64,000 nucleotides of DNA from Thorsellia anophelis DSM 18579 (lineage in GTDB: Bacteria; Pseudomonadota; Gammaproteobacteria; Enterobacterales; Thorselliaceae): positions 1-64,000 of the forward strand of contig NZ_FOHV01000008.1 of assembly GCF_900111395.1 (NCBI RefSeq), given 5' to 3'. The notes beneath the pieces are model-generated. The model did no database searches. It had not been told where the DNA came from and worked only from the letters and a program-made list of their open reading frames with translations. A program made the position numbers and the translations under genes. Below are positions 20,092 through 30,272 of this stretch, piece by piece (the stretch's first letter is position 1; each line of letters starts with the position of its first letter).

Positions 20092-20259
20092 TGAAAAAAT
20101 AGTCTGTTTTTTAACACAAGCCGAGTGAAGATTTAGATTTAATAGCCAAAGTTAACCTTTATTTCTCTTATATATTTATACGAAATTAGCTAAAAACTGA
20201 CTGAGTATTTTCTTCAATTGTGGCATTTCGAGCTGAATTTATCCAATATACTTTATATC

Positions 20260-20282
20260 CCTCCCATTGATAGGGAGGTTTT
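20260..20282 (+). terminator. Rho-independent terminator
   Basis: CCTCCC-ATTGATA-GGGAGG followed by TTTT, between the TPR gene and the convergent deoC. Confidence 0.85.
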
Positions 20283-20321
20283 AAACGTGAAAAAAATATT
20301 AAATAGGAATGTAAAGTAATA

Positions 20322-20987
20322 TCAATAATTTGTAGCTGCTGTAGCATTTCCATCAATAATTGCAATACCCGAACTAGTACCGATTCTTGTAGCTCCTGCT
20401 TGAATCATTTGAGTTGCTGTCTCACCTGACCTAACGCCTCCTGATGCCTTTACTCCCATAAGAGGCCCTACTGTTTTGCGCATGAGCATAACATCTTCAA
20501 CAGTTGCTCCGGAATGACTAAATCCTGTTGATGTTTTAACAAATGCAACGTCAAGCTTCACACACATTTCACAAACTAATTTTATTTCTTCTTTTGTTAG
20601 TAAACAGGTTTCTAATATCACTTTTAAAGGAACGTTATTACAAGCTTCTTTGACCGCTTGAATATCATCATATACATCTTGGAGCATACCGCTTTTAAGC
20701 CAGCCAACATTTATGACCATATCAATTTCCTCTGCACCTAATTCAACAGCAAGTTGTGCCTCAAATGCTTTAGCCCGTGTAAGCATAGCACCTAAAGGGA
20801 ACCCTACCACTGAACAGACTTTTACATCGCTACCACTAAGTGTTTCTTTTACTAAAGGTACGTAACATGAGTTAACGCATACTGAGTAAAAATGATATTT
20901 TTTTGCTTCCTCGCAAGTTTGTTTAATTTTGTCTATTGTCGCATCCATTGCTAATAACGTATGGTCGATATAGCTTGCATAATTCAT
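20322..20987 (-). CDS. deoC: Deoxyribose-phosphate aldolase
   Basis: Cleaves 2-deoxyribose 5-phosphate to glyceraldehyde 3-phosphate and acetaldehyde, the last step of deoxynucleoside catabolism. The 221 residues match the short bacterial type (as in Bacillus and Haemophilus) rather than the roughly 259-residue E. coli enzyme. The Schiff-base Lys is in [10 protein letters not shown] at about residue 150, and the second Lys is in [10 protein letters not shown] at about 180. GAGGACG precedes the ATG at good spacing. It is transcribed away from the nupC-pdp genes, with a hairpin and a CRP-like site upstream. Confidence 0.97.
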   Translation of the reverse strand: MNYASYIDHTLLAMDATIDKIKQTCEEAKKYHFYSVCVNSCYVPLVKETLSGSDVKVCSVVGFPLGAMLTRAKAFEAQLAVELGAEEIDMVINVGWLKSGMLQDVYDDIQAVKEACNNVPLKVILETCLLTKEEIKLVCEMCVKLDVAFVKTSTGFSHSGATVEDVMLMRKTVGPLMGVKASGGVRSGETATQMIQAGATRIGTSSGIAIIDGNATAATNY

Positions 20988-21074
20988 TTGTACGTCCTCA
21001 TTCTCATTAATAATATTTTAAATAACTCATTAGAATTAGTTTAGAGTCTTAAATAAAGAAGGCATTCAAAAAAG

Positions 21075-21114
21075 AGCGTTGAATTTCATTGTTCTATCTA
21101 ACCAATTCAACGCT
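21075..21114. promoter_or_regulatory. Long hairpin upstream of deoC
   Basis: A perfect 11-bp stem (AGCGTTGAATT / AATTCAACGCT) with an 18-base loop. Read on the minus strand, toward deoC, it is followed by C and six Ts, so it has terminator form. It lies about 90 bases before the deoC start codon, so it could be a leader attenuator or the end of a lost transcript. Confidence 0.65.
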
Positions 21115-21245
21115 TTTATTTATAGAGTCTTTAACTTTTGAAGTTTAATTTTAACAGAAAAATAAGCTCCAAGAGTCTAATTAATGTTGCAATATTAACA
21201 TATATGATCTAATTAAAACATTAATTTTATCTCGTTTATCATTAA

Positions 21246-21261
21246 AATGAAGGGATTCATA
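21246..21261. promoter_or_regulatory. Degenerate CRP-like palindrome, deoC side
   Basis: AATGA-AGGGAT-TCATA resembles the CRP pattern TGTGA-N6-TCACA with three mismatches. It lies in an 80-base block resembling the one upstream of the deoD remnant; the shared start is a run like TTAACATAxATGATCT. Confidence 0.35.
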
Positions 21262-21867
21262 CAAAAAAGGATTTCAACAGTTACATTAAAGATAATGCAT
21301 TACCATTACTTACAATAGAACTACTATAGGAAGCTTTGTGCCAAAGCTACTTTAATTTAGCATATATTGTGTACGCTATCATGTGGCTACCATTATCAGA
21401 GTACAGAGTTGATTTATTATTGTTATTAGTTATTTATTACAATATTTTCAATTAATTGAGCGGATAACCATACTGAATTAACTGATGCAATTTCATCGTT
21501 CTCCCTATATGTGACATGACGGCTTTAAGTTTCTAGCAACTCAATAAACTTGGAAATATTCACCTTTAATGAGTGTGTCCAAGAAATATCCCAATAGCAT
21601 AACTAGTTACGCTATTGGCACATATTGGTTTCGGTGATTTTTTTTAATCGTTACATTGATTTTTAACCTAATAAATTCTCAGCGCTTTATCTAAAAGAGT
21701 CGAATTTTAGCCTTCCACCTTAATAATTTAACACATTGATTTATAGCTGATTTAATCTTTATCATTTAATTTTCACAGGAAGACCATTCACACAAAAGCC
21801 CTTCTATGTTTCATAATTAACATAAATGATCTTTTTAAAACATAATATTTAGTTTATTTATCGCTAA

Positions 21868-21883
21868 AGTGAGAAGGATCACA
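21868..21883. promoter_or_regulatory. CRP-like site upstream of the deoD remnant
   Basis: AGTGA-GAAGGA-TCACA matches the CRP consensus half-sites with one mismatch. It lies about 130 bases before the old deoD start. In E. coli the deo genes are under CRP-cAMP, CytR and DeoR; control here by CRP is an inference from this match. Confidence 0.6.
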
Positions 21884-22015
21884 AAACACATCTACGCCAT
21901 TTGTTATAATAATAACATTAAGATCACTTAAATGTTAATTAGTTGACTAACTCATGCTTCACCGAACATAAAATAGTATATTAATCTTTCATTCCATGAA
22001 TAAAGGAATCTATCT

Positions 22016-22748
22016 ATGTAAACTGCTCACAATAATGTACAAAAAGGTGATTTTGCTTAAGTTGTTTTAATGCCTAGTGACTCTTTGTCAGCTCAATATT
22101 TCGCTGAAAATTTTTTAACTACTCACATCATAAATAAGTAACTGATGTAAGAGGTATGCTTAGATTTATTGGTCTATATAAGGATGTTCCTATTTTTGTT
22201 ATGGAGCACGAGATGGGTATACCGCCTTGTTCAACCTATGTTTAAGGACTTATTACTGAATTTGGTGTAAAACAAATCATTCATGTTAGCGCTTATGGTG
22301 CAGTTCGCTCTGATATAAACATACCGGGTGTAATTATAGGATTAGTTGGGTGCACCGATTCAAGAGTAAATAGTATTCGCTTTAAAGATAACGATTTTGC
22401 TGCTATTGCTGATTTTGAAATAGTAACTCATCCAGTCGCTGCTGCAAAAGCTAAGTCCATTACAATTAAAATAGGAAATATTTTTCTGCTGTTCTATTTT
22501 ACACCACAGATCCTAATATGTTTGATGCAATTGAAAAATAGGACATTTTAGGAGTGGGAATGGAAACAGTTGGTATTTAAGCTGTAGCAGCTGAGTTTAG
22601 TGCCAGAGTTATGGCAATATTGACAGTATCAGATCATATTCGCACTAATACGCAAACAATAGCCGTAGAATATGAAACTACTTTTAATGGCATGATTAAA
22701 AATTCACTTGAATCTATTGTTAGAGAATATACGAAAATTAACGAGTAA
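22016..22748 (+). pseudogene. deoD: Decayed purine-nucleoside phosphorylase gene
   Basis: The DNA spans nearly the full length of a deoD gene (about 715 bases expected) but is broken by many stops and frameshifts. A good ribosome site (AAAGGA) precedes ATG at 22016, whose second codon is now TAA. Pieces recognisable in shifting frames include VQKGDFA, VVLMPSDSL, AQYFAENFL, EMGIP, GACTDSKVN-like, [18 protein letters not shown]-like GVETVG and VSDHIRT. The intact enzyme would split purine (deoxy)nucleosides with phosphate. It stands where deoD would complete the deoC-nupC-pdp-cdd salvage set. Confidence 0.92.
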
Positions 22749-22855
22749 AAAGTTAGTAAGCATAATACTCTAGTCTCTAGCCTCTAGTCTAAGAAAAACA
22801 AGTTAGATCGTTTTTTGAATTTCTTTTATTTAAATAGGTAATACAGGAGTTTAGC

Positions 22856-24040
22856 ATGAAATATTTAATTGGCCTGATTTCCATTACTGTCATATTATTG
22901 CTCGCATTTTTAGTCAGTAATGATAAAAAATCTATTCGCATCAGACCTATTTTAACCATGATAATTCTTCAATTTATCCTCGCGATTATTTTGATGAATA
23001 CCTCAATTGGTAATTTTTTAATTGGTGGCTTTGCAGGTGCATTTGAAAAATTACTCACCTATGCGGCAGATGGGATCAATTTTGTATTTGGCGGTTTTTT
23101 ACTTGAAGGTCAATTCTCATTTTTCTTAATGGTACTGATGCCAATTGTATTTATCTCTGCTTTAATCGGTATTTTGCAGCATTTTAATATACTAGGATTC
23201 ATAATCAAATACATTGGGCTTGGGTTAAGTAAAATTAATGGAATGGGAAGACTTGAATCCTATAATGCTGTTGCATCAGCCATTTTAGGACAATCAGAGG
23301 TGTTTATTTCTTTAAAAAACCAACTTGGAATGCTAAATGAAAAACGCCTTTACACGCTCTGTACTTCTGCCATGTCTACTATTTCAATGTCTATTGTCGG
23401 GGCTTATATGAATTTATTAGAACCGAGATATGTTGTAATCGCGATTGTTTTAAATCTATTTGGTGGGTTTATCATCGCATCTATTATCAATCCTTATGAA
23501 ATTTCTAAGCAAGAGGATGTTTTAACTGTTGTAAAACAAAAACAAGGTTTTTTTGAGATGCTAGGTGAATATATATTAGACGGCTTTAAAGTCGCGATTA
23601 TTGTAGGTGCCATGCTAGTTGGATTTATTGCCTTGATGTCAATGTTTGATGCAATTTTTGAGACTATTTTTAATATAGGTTTTTCTAAATTTTTAGGCTA
23701 TCTATTTTCCCCGCTTGCTTACTTAGTTGGTATCCCAGTAAATGAAAGTATTGATGCGGGGAGTATTATGGCGACAAAATTAATTACTAATGAGTTTGTT
23801 GCAATGGAAATGCTAAGAAGCAGCACTACAGAGTATAGCCCTAGAACATTAGCTATTATTTCAGTATTTTTAGTTTCTTTTGCCAATTTTTCGTCAATAG
23901 GCATTATTAGTGGCGCAGTCAAAGCACTGAATGAAGAAAAAGGAAATATTGTGAGTCGTTTTGGTTTAAAATTACTTTATGGTGCATCATTAGTAAGTTT
24001 TTTAAGCGCAACAATAGTTGGATTAGTATTTGTTAGTTAA
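22856..24040 (+). CDS. nupC: Concentrative nucleoside transporter
   Basis: A 394-residue CNT-family membrane protein that imports nucleosides using a cation gradient. It has about ten hydrophobic segments and the family motifs GQSEVFISLKNQL (about residues 144-156), MSIVGAYMNLLEPRYV and FVSFANFSSIGI-like near residue 345. CNT proteins carry a substrate-binding Glu in the first motif. The ribosome site AGGAG lies just before the ATG. It heads the intact nupC-pdp-cdd run, 107 bases after the dead deoD and 87 before the phosphorylase. Confidence 0.95.
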   Translation: MKYLIGLISITVILLLAFLVSNDKKSIRIRPILTMIILQFILAIILMNTSIGNFLIGGFAGAFEKLLTYAADGINFVFGGFLLEGQFSFFLMVLMPIVFISALIGILQHFNILGFIIKYIGLGLSKINGMGRLESYNAVASAILGQSEVFISLKNQLGMLNEKRLYTLCTSAMSTISMSIVGAYMNLLEPRYVVIAIVLNLFGGFIIASIINPYEISKQEDVLTVVKQKQGFFEMLGEYILDGFKVAIIVGAMLVGFIALMSMFDAIFETIFNIGFSKFLGYLFSPLAYLVGIPVNESIDAGSIMATKLITNEFVAMEMLRSSTTEYSPRTLAIISVFLVSFANFSSIGIISGAVKALNEEKGNIVSRFGLKLLYGASLVSFLSATIVGLVFVS

Positions 24041-24127
24041 TTATGAAGCACATTAACACTTCAACTATTTATCGTTAAATATTAATTTTTAACTTGGTGC
24101 ATATTTTCATTTTTTTAGGAGTATATT

Positions 24128-25429
24128 ATGAGAATTGTTGATTTAATAACTAAAAAAACTGCAGGGCTAGCATTATCTAGAGAAGAAATACAGTACTTTA
24201 TAGATGGCTATACTAAAGGTAATATCCCTGATTATCAAGCAAGTGCACTTCTAATGGCTATTTTCTTTCAAGATATGAATGACCAAGAAAGAGCGGACTT
24301 AACAATGGCAATGGTCAATTCTGGAGAAACAATTGATTTATCTGCTATAGAGGGCATAAAAGTTGATAAACATTCTACAGGTGGCGTAGGTGATACAACT
24401 ACTTTAGTACTTGCTCCTTTAGTTGCTGCGCTTGATATTCCGGTAGCTAAGATGTCAGGTAGAGGTCTAGGTCATACAGGCGGTACTTTAGATAAACTAG
24501 AATCGGCTAAAGGATTTCATTTGGAAATTTCTAAAGAGGAATTTATTAACTTAGTCAATACAAATAAGGTTGCAGTTATTGGTCAATCAGGTAATTTAAC
24601 TCCTGCTGATAAAAAATTATATGCCCTAAGAGATGTCACAGGTACAGTTAATTCAATCCCATTAATTGCAAGTTCTATTATGAGTAAAAAAATTGCAGCA
24701 GGGTCTGATGCCATCGTGCTTGATGTCAAAACTGGCGCTGGTGCATTTATGAAAACAGAAGAAGAATCGGTTGAACTTGCAAAAGCAATGGTTCGAATTG
24801 GCAACAATGTTGGAAGAAATACCATGGCTGTGATCTCTGATATGTCACAACCACTTGGATATGCAATTGGCAATGCACTTGAAATGCAAGAAGCAATTGA
24901 TACATTAAGAGGAAAAGGTCCTGCAGATTTGATGGAGCTCAGTCTAGTGCTTGGCAGCCAAATGGTTATGCTTGCTAAAAAAGCAAACTCCTTAGAAGAT
25001 GCACGAAAAATATTACTTGAAGTAATTAATAATGGCAAAGCCTTAGAGAAATTTAGACTTTTCCTAACTAGCCAAGGTGGGGATGCCTCAATTATTGATC
25101 ATCCTGAGAATCTACCCCAAGCTTCTTATAAAATAGAAGTTCCAGCAAAAGCAAGCGGCTACGTTCGAAACATTATAGCTGATGAAGTTGGAATTGCTGC
25201 TATGTGGTTAGGTGCTGGTAGAGCAACAAAAGAAGATGAAGTGGATCTTGGTGTTGGATTAATACTTAGAAAAAAAGTAGGGGATCATGTTGAAATTGGG
25301 GAATCATTGGTTACTATTTATGCGAATCAATCTGAGGTCACTAAAGTTATGGAAAAACTCTATGCATGCATTGAAATTGGAGAAAAAGTACCTGCACCTA
25401 AATTAATCTATCAGATCATTACCCAATAA
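24128..25429 (+). CDS. pdp: Pyrimidine-nucleoside phosphorylase (Bacillus Pdp type)
   Basis: Splits uridine, deoxyuridine or thymidine with phosphate to base plus (deoxy)ribose 1-phosphate. The 433 residues follow the Bacillus Pdp sequence closely by memory: [25 protein letters not shown] (about residue 78), the family signature [17 protein letters not shown] at about 109-125, [19 protein letters not shown], and [22 protein letters not shown] [17 protein letters not shown] near 360. E. coli DeoA is more distant. AGGAGT precedes the ATG. It supplies deoxyribose 1-phosphate that ends at DeoC; the phosphopentomutase deoB is not in the window. Confidence 0.95.
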   Translation: MRIVDLITKKTAGLALSREEIQYFIDGYTKGNIPDYQASALLMAIFFQDMNDQERADLTMAMVNSGETIDLSAIEGIKVDKHSTGGVGDTTTLVLAPLVAALDIPVAKMSGRGLGHTGGTLDKLESAKGFHLEISKEEFINLVNTNKVAVIGQSGNLTPADKKLYALRDVTGTVNSIPLIASSIMSKKIAAGSDAIVLDVKTGAGAFMKTEEESVELAKAMVRIGNNVGRNTMAVISDMSQPLGYAIGNALEMQEAIDTLRGKGPADLMELSLVLGSQMVMLAKKANSLEDARKILLEVINNGKALEKFRLFLTSQGGDASIIDHPENLPQASYKIEVPAKASGYVRNIIADEVGIAAMWLGAGRATKEDEVDLGVGLILRKKVGDHVEIGESLVTIYANQSEVTKVMEKLYACIEIGEKVPAPKLIYQIITQ

Positions 25430-25625
25430 ACATCTACATGATATAAATAGATTAGTTTTAAAGGGAAGCAAAAGAAGCTTATTGCAAAGCTGTTAAGAGA
25501 GTCACGTATTTATGGCTGATTATTTAATAAAGAAATTGATTTTTGGTAAGTAATACAGATGTTATAGTCACACGGACAGGTTATTATTAATTTTATATAT
25601 TTTAAAAGAACACTGAGGTCTCTAA

Positions 25626-26036
25626 ATGTCAAATGAAACAATTGAATTTGAAGTATTAATTAAAGAAGCAATAAATGGCATGAAGCGCGCTTATGCACCT
25701 TATTCTAAATTTCAAGTTGGCGCTGCTTTATTAACAGACACAGGTGAAATCATTCGAGGATGTAACATCGAAAATGCGTCTTATGGACTCACAAATTGTG
25801 CTGAACGTACCGCTCTTTTTAAAGCTGTATCAGAAGGTAAAGTAACATTTAAAGCTATGGCCATTGTGGGGGATACACCCGAACCTATTGCGCCATGCGG
25901 AGCATGTCGTCAAGTCATTAGGGAGTTTTGTGATAAAGATATGCCAATTATTTTAGCTAATTTAAAAGGTGATACTCATAAAACAACGATAAGCACCCTT
26001 CTTCCTAATTCATTTGGTCCTAATGATCTTTTATAA
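25626..26036 (+). CDS. cdd: Cytidine deaminase, short tetrameric type
   Basis: Converts cytidine and deoxycytidine to uridine and deoxyuridine. The 136-residue length is the Bacillus/human short type, not the 294-residue dimeric E. coli type. The zinc site is formed by the Cys of CNIENASYGLTNCAERTA (where the first Cys and following Glu form the C-x-E catalytic part) and the PCGACRQ pair near residues 87-92. It follows pdp by about 200 bases and feeds its product uridine to it. A hairpin follows the stop. Confidence 0.95.
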   Translation: MSNETIEFEVLIKEAINGMKRAYAPYSKFQVGAALLTDTGEIIRGCNIENASYGLTNCAERTALFKAVSEGKVTFKAMAIVGDTPEPIAPCGACRQVIREFCDKDMPIILANLKGDTHKTTISTLLPNSFGPNDLL

Positions 26037-26044
26037 ACTTACTG

Positions 26045-26067
26045 AAGGCTTATTAAAAATAAGCCTT
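26045..26067 (+). terminator. Terminator-like hairpin after cdd
   Basis: A 10-bp stem (AAGGCTTATT / AATAAGCCTT) with a 3-base loop, 8 bases after the cdd stop; only a weak T-rich tail follows. Confidence 0.65.
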
Positions 26068-26136
26068 AATCATTTTCAACCTTTTTGCGTTTTACTTAAT
26101 CATTAACCTTAGAAGTCATGTATTATATCAAACGTA

Positions 26137-28116
26137 ATGGCGGCTAACATGCTAATAAAACCTGTTAAATTTATCTGTTTTTTGATTGCATTAGGTGGAT
26201 GTATGACTAAACTTGCGACTGCTGATGTCATTAAATTAAGAGTTCTTGCGACCTCAGATATTCATGCCAACATGATGGATTATGATTATTATCGTTTAGA
26301 GCCAACAGAAAAGTTTGGTTTAACCCGCACAGCAAGCTTGATTAAGCAAGCTAGACTGGAAACTGAAAATACCGTATTGATTGATAATGGTGATTTAATA
26401 CAAGGTAGTCCCCTAGGAGATTATATTGCAAGTAAAGGGCTTACTGATGAAGAACTTCATCCTGTTATGCTTGCAATGAACTCTTTAGACTACACAGTCG
26501 CAACACTTGGTAATCATGAATTTAACTATGGATTGCCATTTTTAAACCAGGTATTAAAAGGTGCAAATTTCCCTTATGTCAACGCAAATATTTTAGATGC
26601 ACAAACCAATGCCCCGTATTTCACACCCTACACTATTATTCCAACGCCTGTCAAAACCATCAAAGGTGACACTGTCACACTAAATATTGGTTATATTGGG
26701 TTTATTGCACCAAAAATCACAATATGGGATAAACAACATCTAGACGGTAAAGTGGTAACAGAAGATATTATTACTTCTGCGAAAAAATGGGTACCTAAAA
26801 TGAAAGCTCAAGGTGCTGATTTAATAATAGCAATTAATCATAGTGGTATTGATGCATCAGGATATGTTAATGGCATGGAAAATGCTGGTTTTTATCTAAG
26901 TGAAGTACCTAATATTGATGCAATTATTACAGGGCACTCACATTCAGTATTCCCAAGTTCTAAATTTGATGGATTACCACATGTTGATATCAATAACGGT
27001 CTTATTAATGGGACCCCTACCGTGATGCCAGGCTTTTGGGGCGATCATTTAGGTGTCATCGATATTACACTTGATAATCAAAACGGGAATTGGTCAGTAG
27101 TACAAGCACACGCAAAAAGTCGACCTATATTTGATGCAACGTCAAAATCAGCATTAGTTGAAGCAGATATTGAATTAATTAACTTATTATCTACTGCACA
27201 TGATGCTACTCAACATTATGTGAATCAACCAATTGGAAAATCTAAAAATAATCTTTATGGATACTTAGCTTTAATACAAGATTCCCCTACAATTCAAATT
27301 GTCAATCAAGCTCAGATAACTTATGTACAAAATGTATTAGATAAAGACGGGAGTCTTGAAAAACTTCCCATCTTATCAGCAGCAGCTCCATTTAAAGCGG
27401 GGGGGCGTGATAGTTATGCTGTAAGCTACACTGAAGTTGATAAGGGTGAATTAACCTATAGAAATGCAGCGGATCTCTATCTCTATCCTAATACGTTAAC
27501 TGTAGTCAAAATCACAGGTGAAGAAGTACAGCAATGGCTTGAATGTTCTGCTGGCCAATTTAATCAAATCGATATTGAGAACGATAACCCTCAAGAATTA
27601 ATCAATTTTAATGATTTTAGAAGCTATAACTTTGATGTGATAGACGGAGTGTCTTATGAAATCGATATTACGCAACCGGCTAGGTATGATGGGGATTGTA
27701 ATCTTATCAATCCTGATGTTTCAAGAATTGTTAATTTAACATTTGAAGGAAAACCTATTGTTAAGTCTGACCTGTTTTACGTTGTGACAAATAATTATAG
27801 AGGATTTGGAGGTAAATTTGCAGGTACAGGGTCTGATAAAGTTGTTATCGCTGCGCCAGATGAAAATAGAGCGATTTTGGCGAGCTACATCACAGAAGTT
27901 TCAGCTTTAGAGGGCCAAATTGATATACAAGCCGACAATAATTGGCGTTTACGGCCTATTGTCAGTGACAAAACGTTAGATATTCGTTTTGGGACTGCTG
28001 GCCATGATAAAGCCCATAATTATATTAAATCAGGTGCGAAAGTGAATCTTATTTCGCTCAAAAGAGATCCTGAAGGCATTGAAATCTACCGCTTAGATCT
28101 TCAATCTAAGAAGTAG
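26137..28116 (+). CDS. cpdB: 2',3'-cyclic-nucleotide 2'-phosphodiesterase / 3'-nucleotidase
   Basis: A periplasmic metallophosphoesterase that opens 2',3'-cyclic nucleotides and removes the 3'-phosphate, yielding nucleosides for NupC. The 659 residues align by memory with E. coli CpdB along the whole length: TSDIHANMMDYDYY (metal motif), NGDLIQGSPLGDY, GNHEFNYGLPF, ITGHSHSVFP, AAAPFKAGGRDS, RNAADLYLYPNTL and YGGKFAGTGSD-like. Starts are possible at 26137 or 26149. The signal peptide ends near ATADV, but LGGC within it also resembles a weak lipobox. It lies 100 bases after cdd, separated by a hairpin, and makes functional sense with the salvage cluster. Confidence 0.96.
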   Translation: MAANMLIKPVKFICFLIALGGCMTKLATADVIKLRVLATSDIHANMMDYDYYRLEPTEKFGLTRTASLIKQARLETENTVLIDNGDLIQGSPLGDYIASKGLTDEELHPVMLAMNSLDYTVATLGNHEFNYGLPFLNQVLKGANFPYVNANILDAQTNAPYFTPYTIIPTPVKTIKGDTVTLNIGYIGFIAPKITIWDKQHLDGKVVTEDIITSAKKWVPKMKAQGADLIIAINHSGIDASGYVNGMENAGFYLSEVPNIDAIITGHSHSVFPSSKFDGLPHVDINNGLINGTPTVMPGFWGDHLGVIDITLDNQNGNWSVVQAHAKSRPIFDATSKSALVEADIELINLLSTAHDATQHYVNQPIGKSKNNLYGYLALIQDSPTIQIVNQAQITYVQNVLDKDGSLEKLPILSAAAPFKAGGRDSYAVSYTEVDKGELTYRNAADLYLYPNTLTVVKITGEEVQQWLECSAGQFNQIDIENDNPQELINFNDFRSYNFDVIDGVSYEIDITQPARYDGDCNLINPDVSRIVNLTFEGKPIVKSDLFYVVTNNYRGFGGKFAGTGSDKVVIAAPDENRAILASYITEVSALEGQIDIQADNNWRLRPIVSDKTLDIRFGTAGHDKAHNYIKSGAKVNLISLKRDPEGIEIYRLDLQSKK

Positions 28117-28569
28117 GGATTAGGATTAGACTCAAAACGATATAATTCTTTACCTAAGGGAAGTTTTTTTCTTTAGTATTTATATAAAAAAACCATGTCA
28201 TACTAAGCATTTATGCCTAGCTCAGACAGTAAAGTGGCTTTGGTAAGTAACGGCATGAGCAACCATTAAATGGTTATGTTGATATAAATTTAGTTTAACT
28301 GTTACTCATTGTCTAATATTCAATCAACAAAATCTAATAGTTCAGATTTAGATTTATTATCTTTTTGATTTTATCGATTTAAAAATTATCTAACTTTCAC
28401 ATAATAATGGTAAACCTAGAAAATACAGAGATTTCTCTTTTGAAAAATTTGTTTTTGTTATCCTGCTTAATTCAGTTTACCCAATAAAGAGTTGATGTTC
28501 GTATTAACTTGTCCAAATTAGGCAGGGTTAGTTATCGCAATAGTTACTTGATTTGTATGCTGAAAAAAA
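28117..28569. other. Gene-free stretch after cpdB
   Basis: No intact gene. A short frame near 28405-28500 reads NNGKPRKYRDFS, which is faintly like some transposases, then stops. The assignment is too weak to call. Confidence 0.4.
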
Positions 28570-29292
28570 TCAATTTAAATAGCTCATATCATTCGCAATA
28601 ATGAGTTCAAATGTATCATCTTCCAGCACTCGAATTTTCATTATACTCGCATTTTGTATGCCACCACCTTGATAGCCTCTCAATTCATCTATCATCTCCC
28701 AGAGAGCCCAAATTGCGACACCATGAGAGACTATTAGGATATTAGGCGTGATGTTACTACCAAGTTTTGCATGTTGATTGGTAATATCTAGTAAGGCTGA
28801 TTTGAGTCTATTTGTCAGTGTATAATAATTTTCGGCAGGCCAACTTGAACTATCTCCCTGCTGTTGTAGCGAGAGTTCAGCGACCTTATCAGCAAATATA
28901 GAGGGCTTAGAGCTCTCTTGACGTTCCAATGGGCTTTGATTAATTAATTTGGCAATTTCATCTTTCATAACGGCATCTTTTTCACCTTCAAAAATACCGA
29001 AATTAAGCTCTCGTAGTCTCCAATCTTCAATGAAGCGTCCGTTTAAATGAGGTTGATTTTCGAGTAATATTTTTAGTGTCTGGCGTGCCCTACCACTATC
29101 TGAACTATATGCTGCATCAAAATTAATAGATTTTAGACCTTGGCTAAGGTTACGCACTACCGCTTCACCTTCTTTGATTAAAGGGGTATCAGACCAACCT
29201 TGAACGCGTGATGTTAAATTAAACATTGTTTTGCCGTGTCTAACAATCCAAAATATCACTTTGGTTGATTGCTCATTAATGTGCCTGTTCAT
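28570..29292 (-). CDS. Histidine phosphatase family protein
   Basis: The 240-residue protein starts FWIVRHGKTMFNLTSRVQGW, with the RHG catalytic motif at about residues 18-20, and has GWSDTPLIKEGE next, YSSDSGRARQT, the ELNFGIFEGE segment with an acidic proton donor, and the second His in LIVSHGVAIW near residue 200. This is the phosphoglycerate-mutase-like superfamily, which forms a phosphohistidine intermediate. The substrate is unknown; it is not a classic GpmA. No signal peptide is seen, and it stands alone between two gene-free stretches. Confidence 0.88.
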   Translation of the reverse strand: MNRHINEQSTKVIFWIVRHGKTMFNLTSRVQGWSDTPLIKEGEAVVRNLSQGLKSINFDAAYSSDSGRARQTLKILLENQPHLNGRFIEDWRLRELNFGIFEGEKDAVMKDEIAKLINQSPLERQESSKPSIFADKVAELSLQQQGDSSSWPAENYYTLTNRLKSALLDITNQHAKLGSNITPNILIVSHGVAIWALWEMIDELRGYQGGGIQNASIMKIRVLEDDTFELIIANDMSYLN

Positions 29293-29549
29293 GTCTATTT
29301 GCCTTATTATAAAATAAACCCCATAAAAACTTGTTTTTATTATTTATATCTATATAAATAATAAATTTACGTTGCTACCAAAGTGCATAGATGGGTAATT
29401 AATTGATCTGCTTGTTATAGCGTTTTATAATGAATGAAAATTGATTTGTTAGACTATCTTAGAGCAGAATTTATACTGATTCTAATTGTTTGACAAGTTA
29501 TTCCTTATAACTGGTTATATAATTAGTCTAAACTCACAGGATGTGTTGA

Positions 29550-30065
29550 ATGTATCATTTTTGTCGTTTTTTTTGCTCTATTTTTTATAGCTTGATTTTG
29601 TTGAGTGTTTTTACAGTTCAAAGTGCGCCTAACCAGCCGGCACTAAATTTTCAACATACCGAGCGTACTATACTAGTTAACCCTGCCTTTTTACAGCAAC
29701 TAGTGAAATCAAGTGGCAAGTTACCTATTAGCTCATATAGAGCAATAAATGGTGAGATAGCAACAGAACATTTCCAATTCCAGGCTCATTCACTTGCCCC
29801 ATTTCAAATTATTGCTAATCAAGATAAATTAGCAATCAAATGGACTCTTCCTAAAGCGAATACAAGTGAACTTTATACGGCTAATGCAGAAAACAATATA
29901 ATTGCGAAAAATGTTGCGCGTTTTTTGTTTGGTTCTGATCAATTAATTAGTAAGTTAAATGAAAACCACTCTTACTCTACCAATTTACTCAGTGAAAACC
30001 AAATTTGGCGAATAAGTGCTGTTCGTGCTGGTGTTGATTACAGTATTATCATAATACCTAATTAA
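29550..30065 (+). CDS. Small exported protein of unknown function
   Basis: The 171-residue protein opens with a hydrophobic stretch (FFCSIFYSLILLSVFTVQSA) that fits a signal peptide cut after VQSA. The mature part of about 145 residues is mostly beta-like, with no Cys in it and no motif I can name. A hydrophobic ending (DYSIIIIPN) closes it. Probably periplasmic. Its neighbours give no hint. Confidence 0.6.
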   Translation: MYHFCRFFCSIFYSLILLSVFTVQSAPNQPALNFQHTERTILVNPAFLQQLVKSSGKLPISSYRAINGEIATEHFQFQAHSLAPFQIIANQDKLAIKWTLPKANTSELYTANAENNIIAKNVARFLFGSDQLISKLNENHSYSTNLLSENQIWRISAVRAGVDYSIIIIPN

Positions 30066-30272
30066 GGATAGCGCTGATGCGTAAGATAACGGTCGAATCG
30101 AATAAATAGGTTACCTCTGCGTATTTTAACTTAACTGTTTTTAATAAGTTGCAATACTGAAACTAACCTAGACCTTAGACTAGCAAATTTATAGCTAACA
30201 ACAACTTGTGTTTTTTAATCAATCTTTTAAGTTCGCTACATTTTAAGATTTTAGATTGGGGATAATCTATAA

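Larger units (their letters stand above)
21115..22015. other. Long spacer between deoC and the deoD remnant
   Basis: No intact gene over about 900 bases. It holds two similar regulatory-looking blocks (21182-21262 and 21809-21890). The sequence between them is stop-rich and may be decayed coding DNA, but I could not identify it. Confidence 0.5.

Noticed and set aside
21456-21470. TTGAGCGGATAACCA resembles the E. coli lac operator
   Set aside because: Only one half matches well, there is no LacI or lac gene nearby, and the match sits in decayed sequence; probably coincidence.
24583-25038. Minus-strand 151-residue open frame
   Set aside because: Antisense to the well-supported pdp gene; no ribosome site or recognisable motif.
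28405-28500. Short frame NNGKPRKYRDFS resembling the N-terminal part of some transposases
   Set aside because: Fewer than 35 codons, no further matching blocks downstream and no terminal repeats; too weak to call an element.
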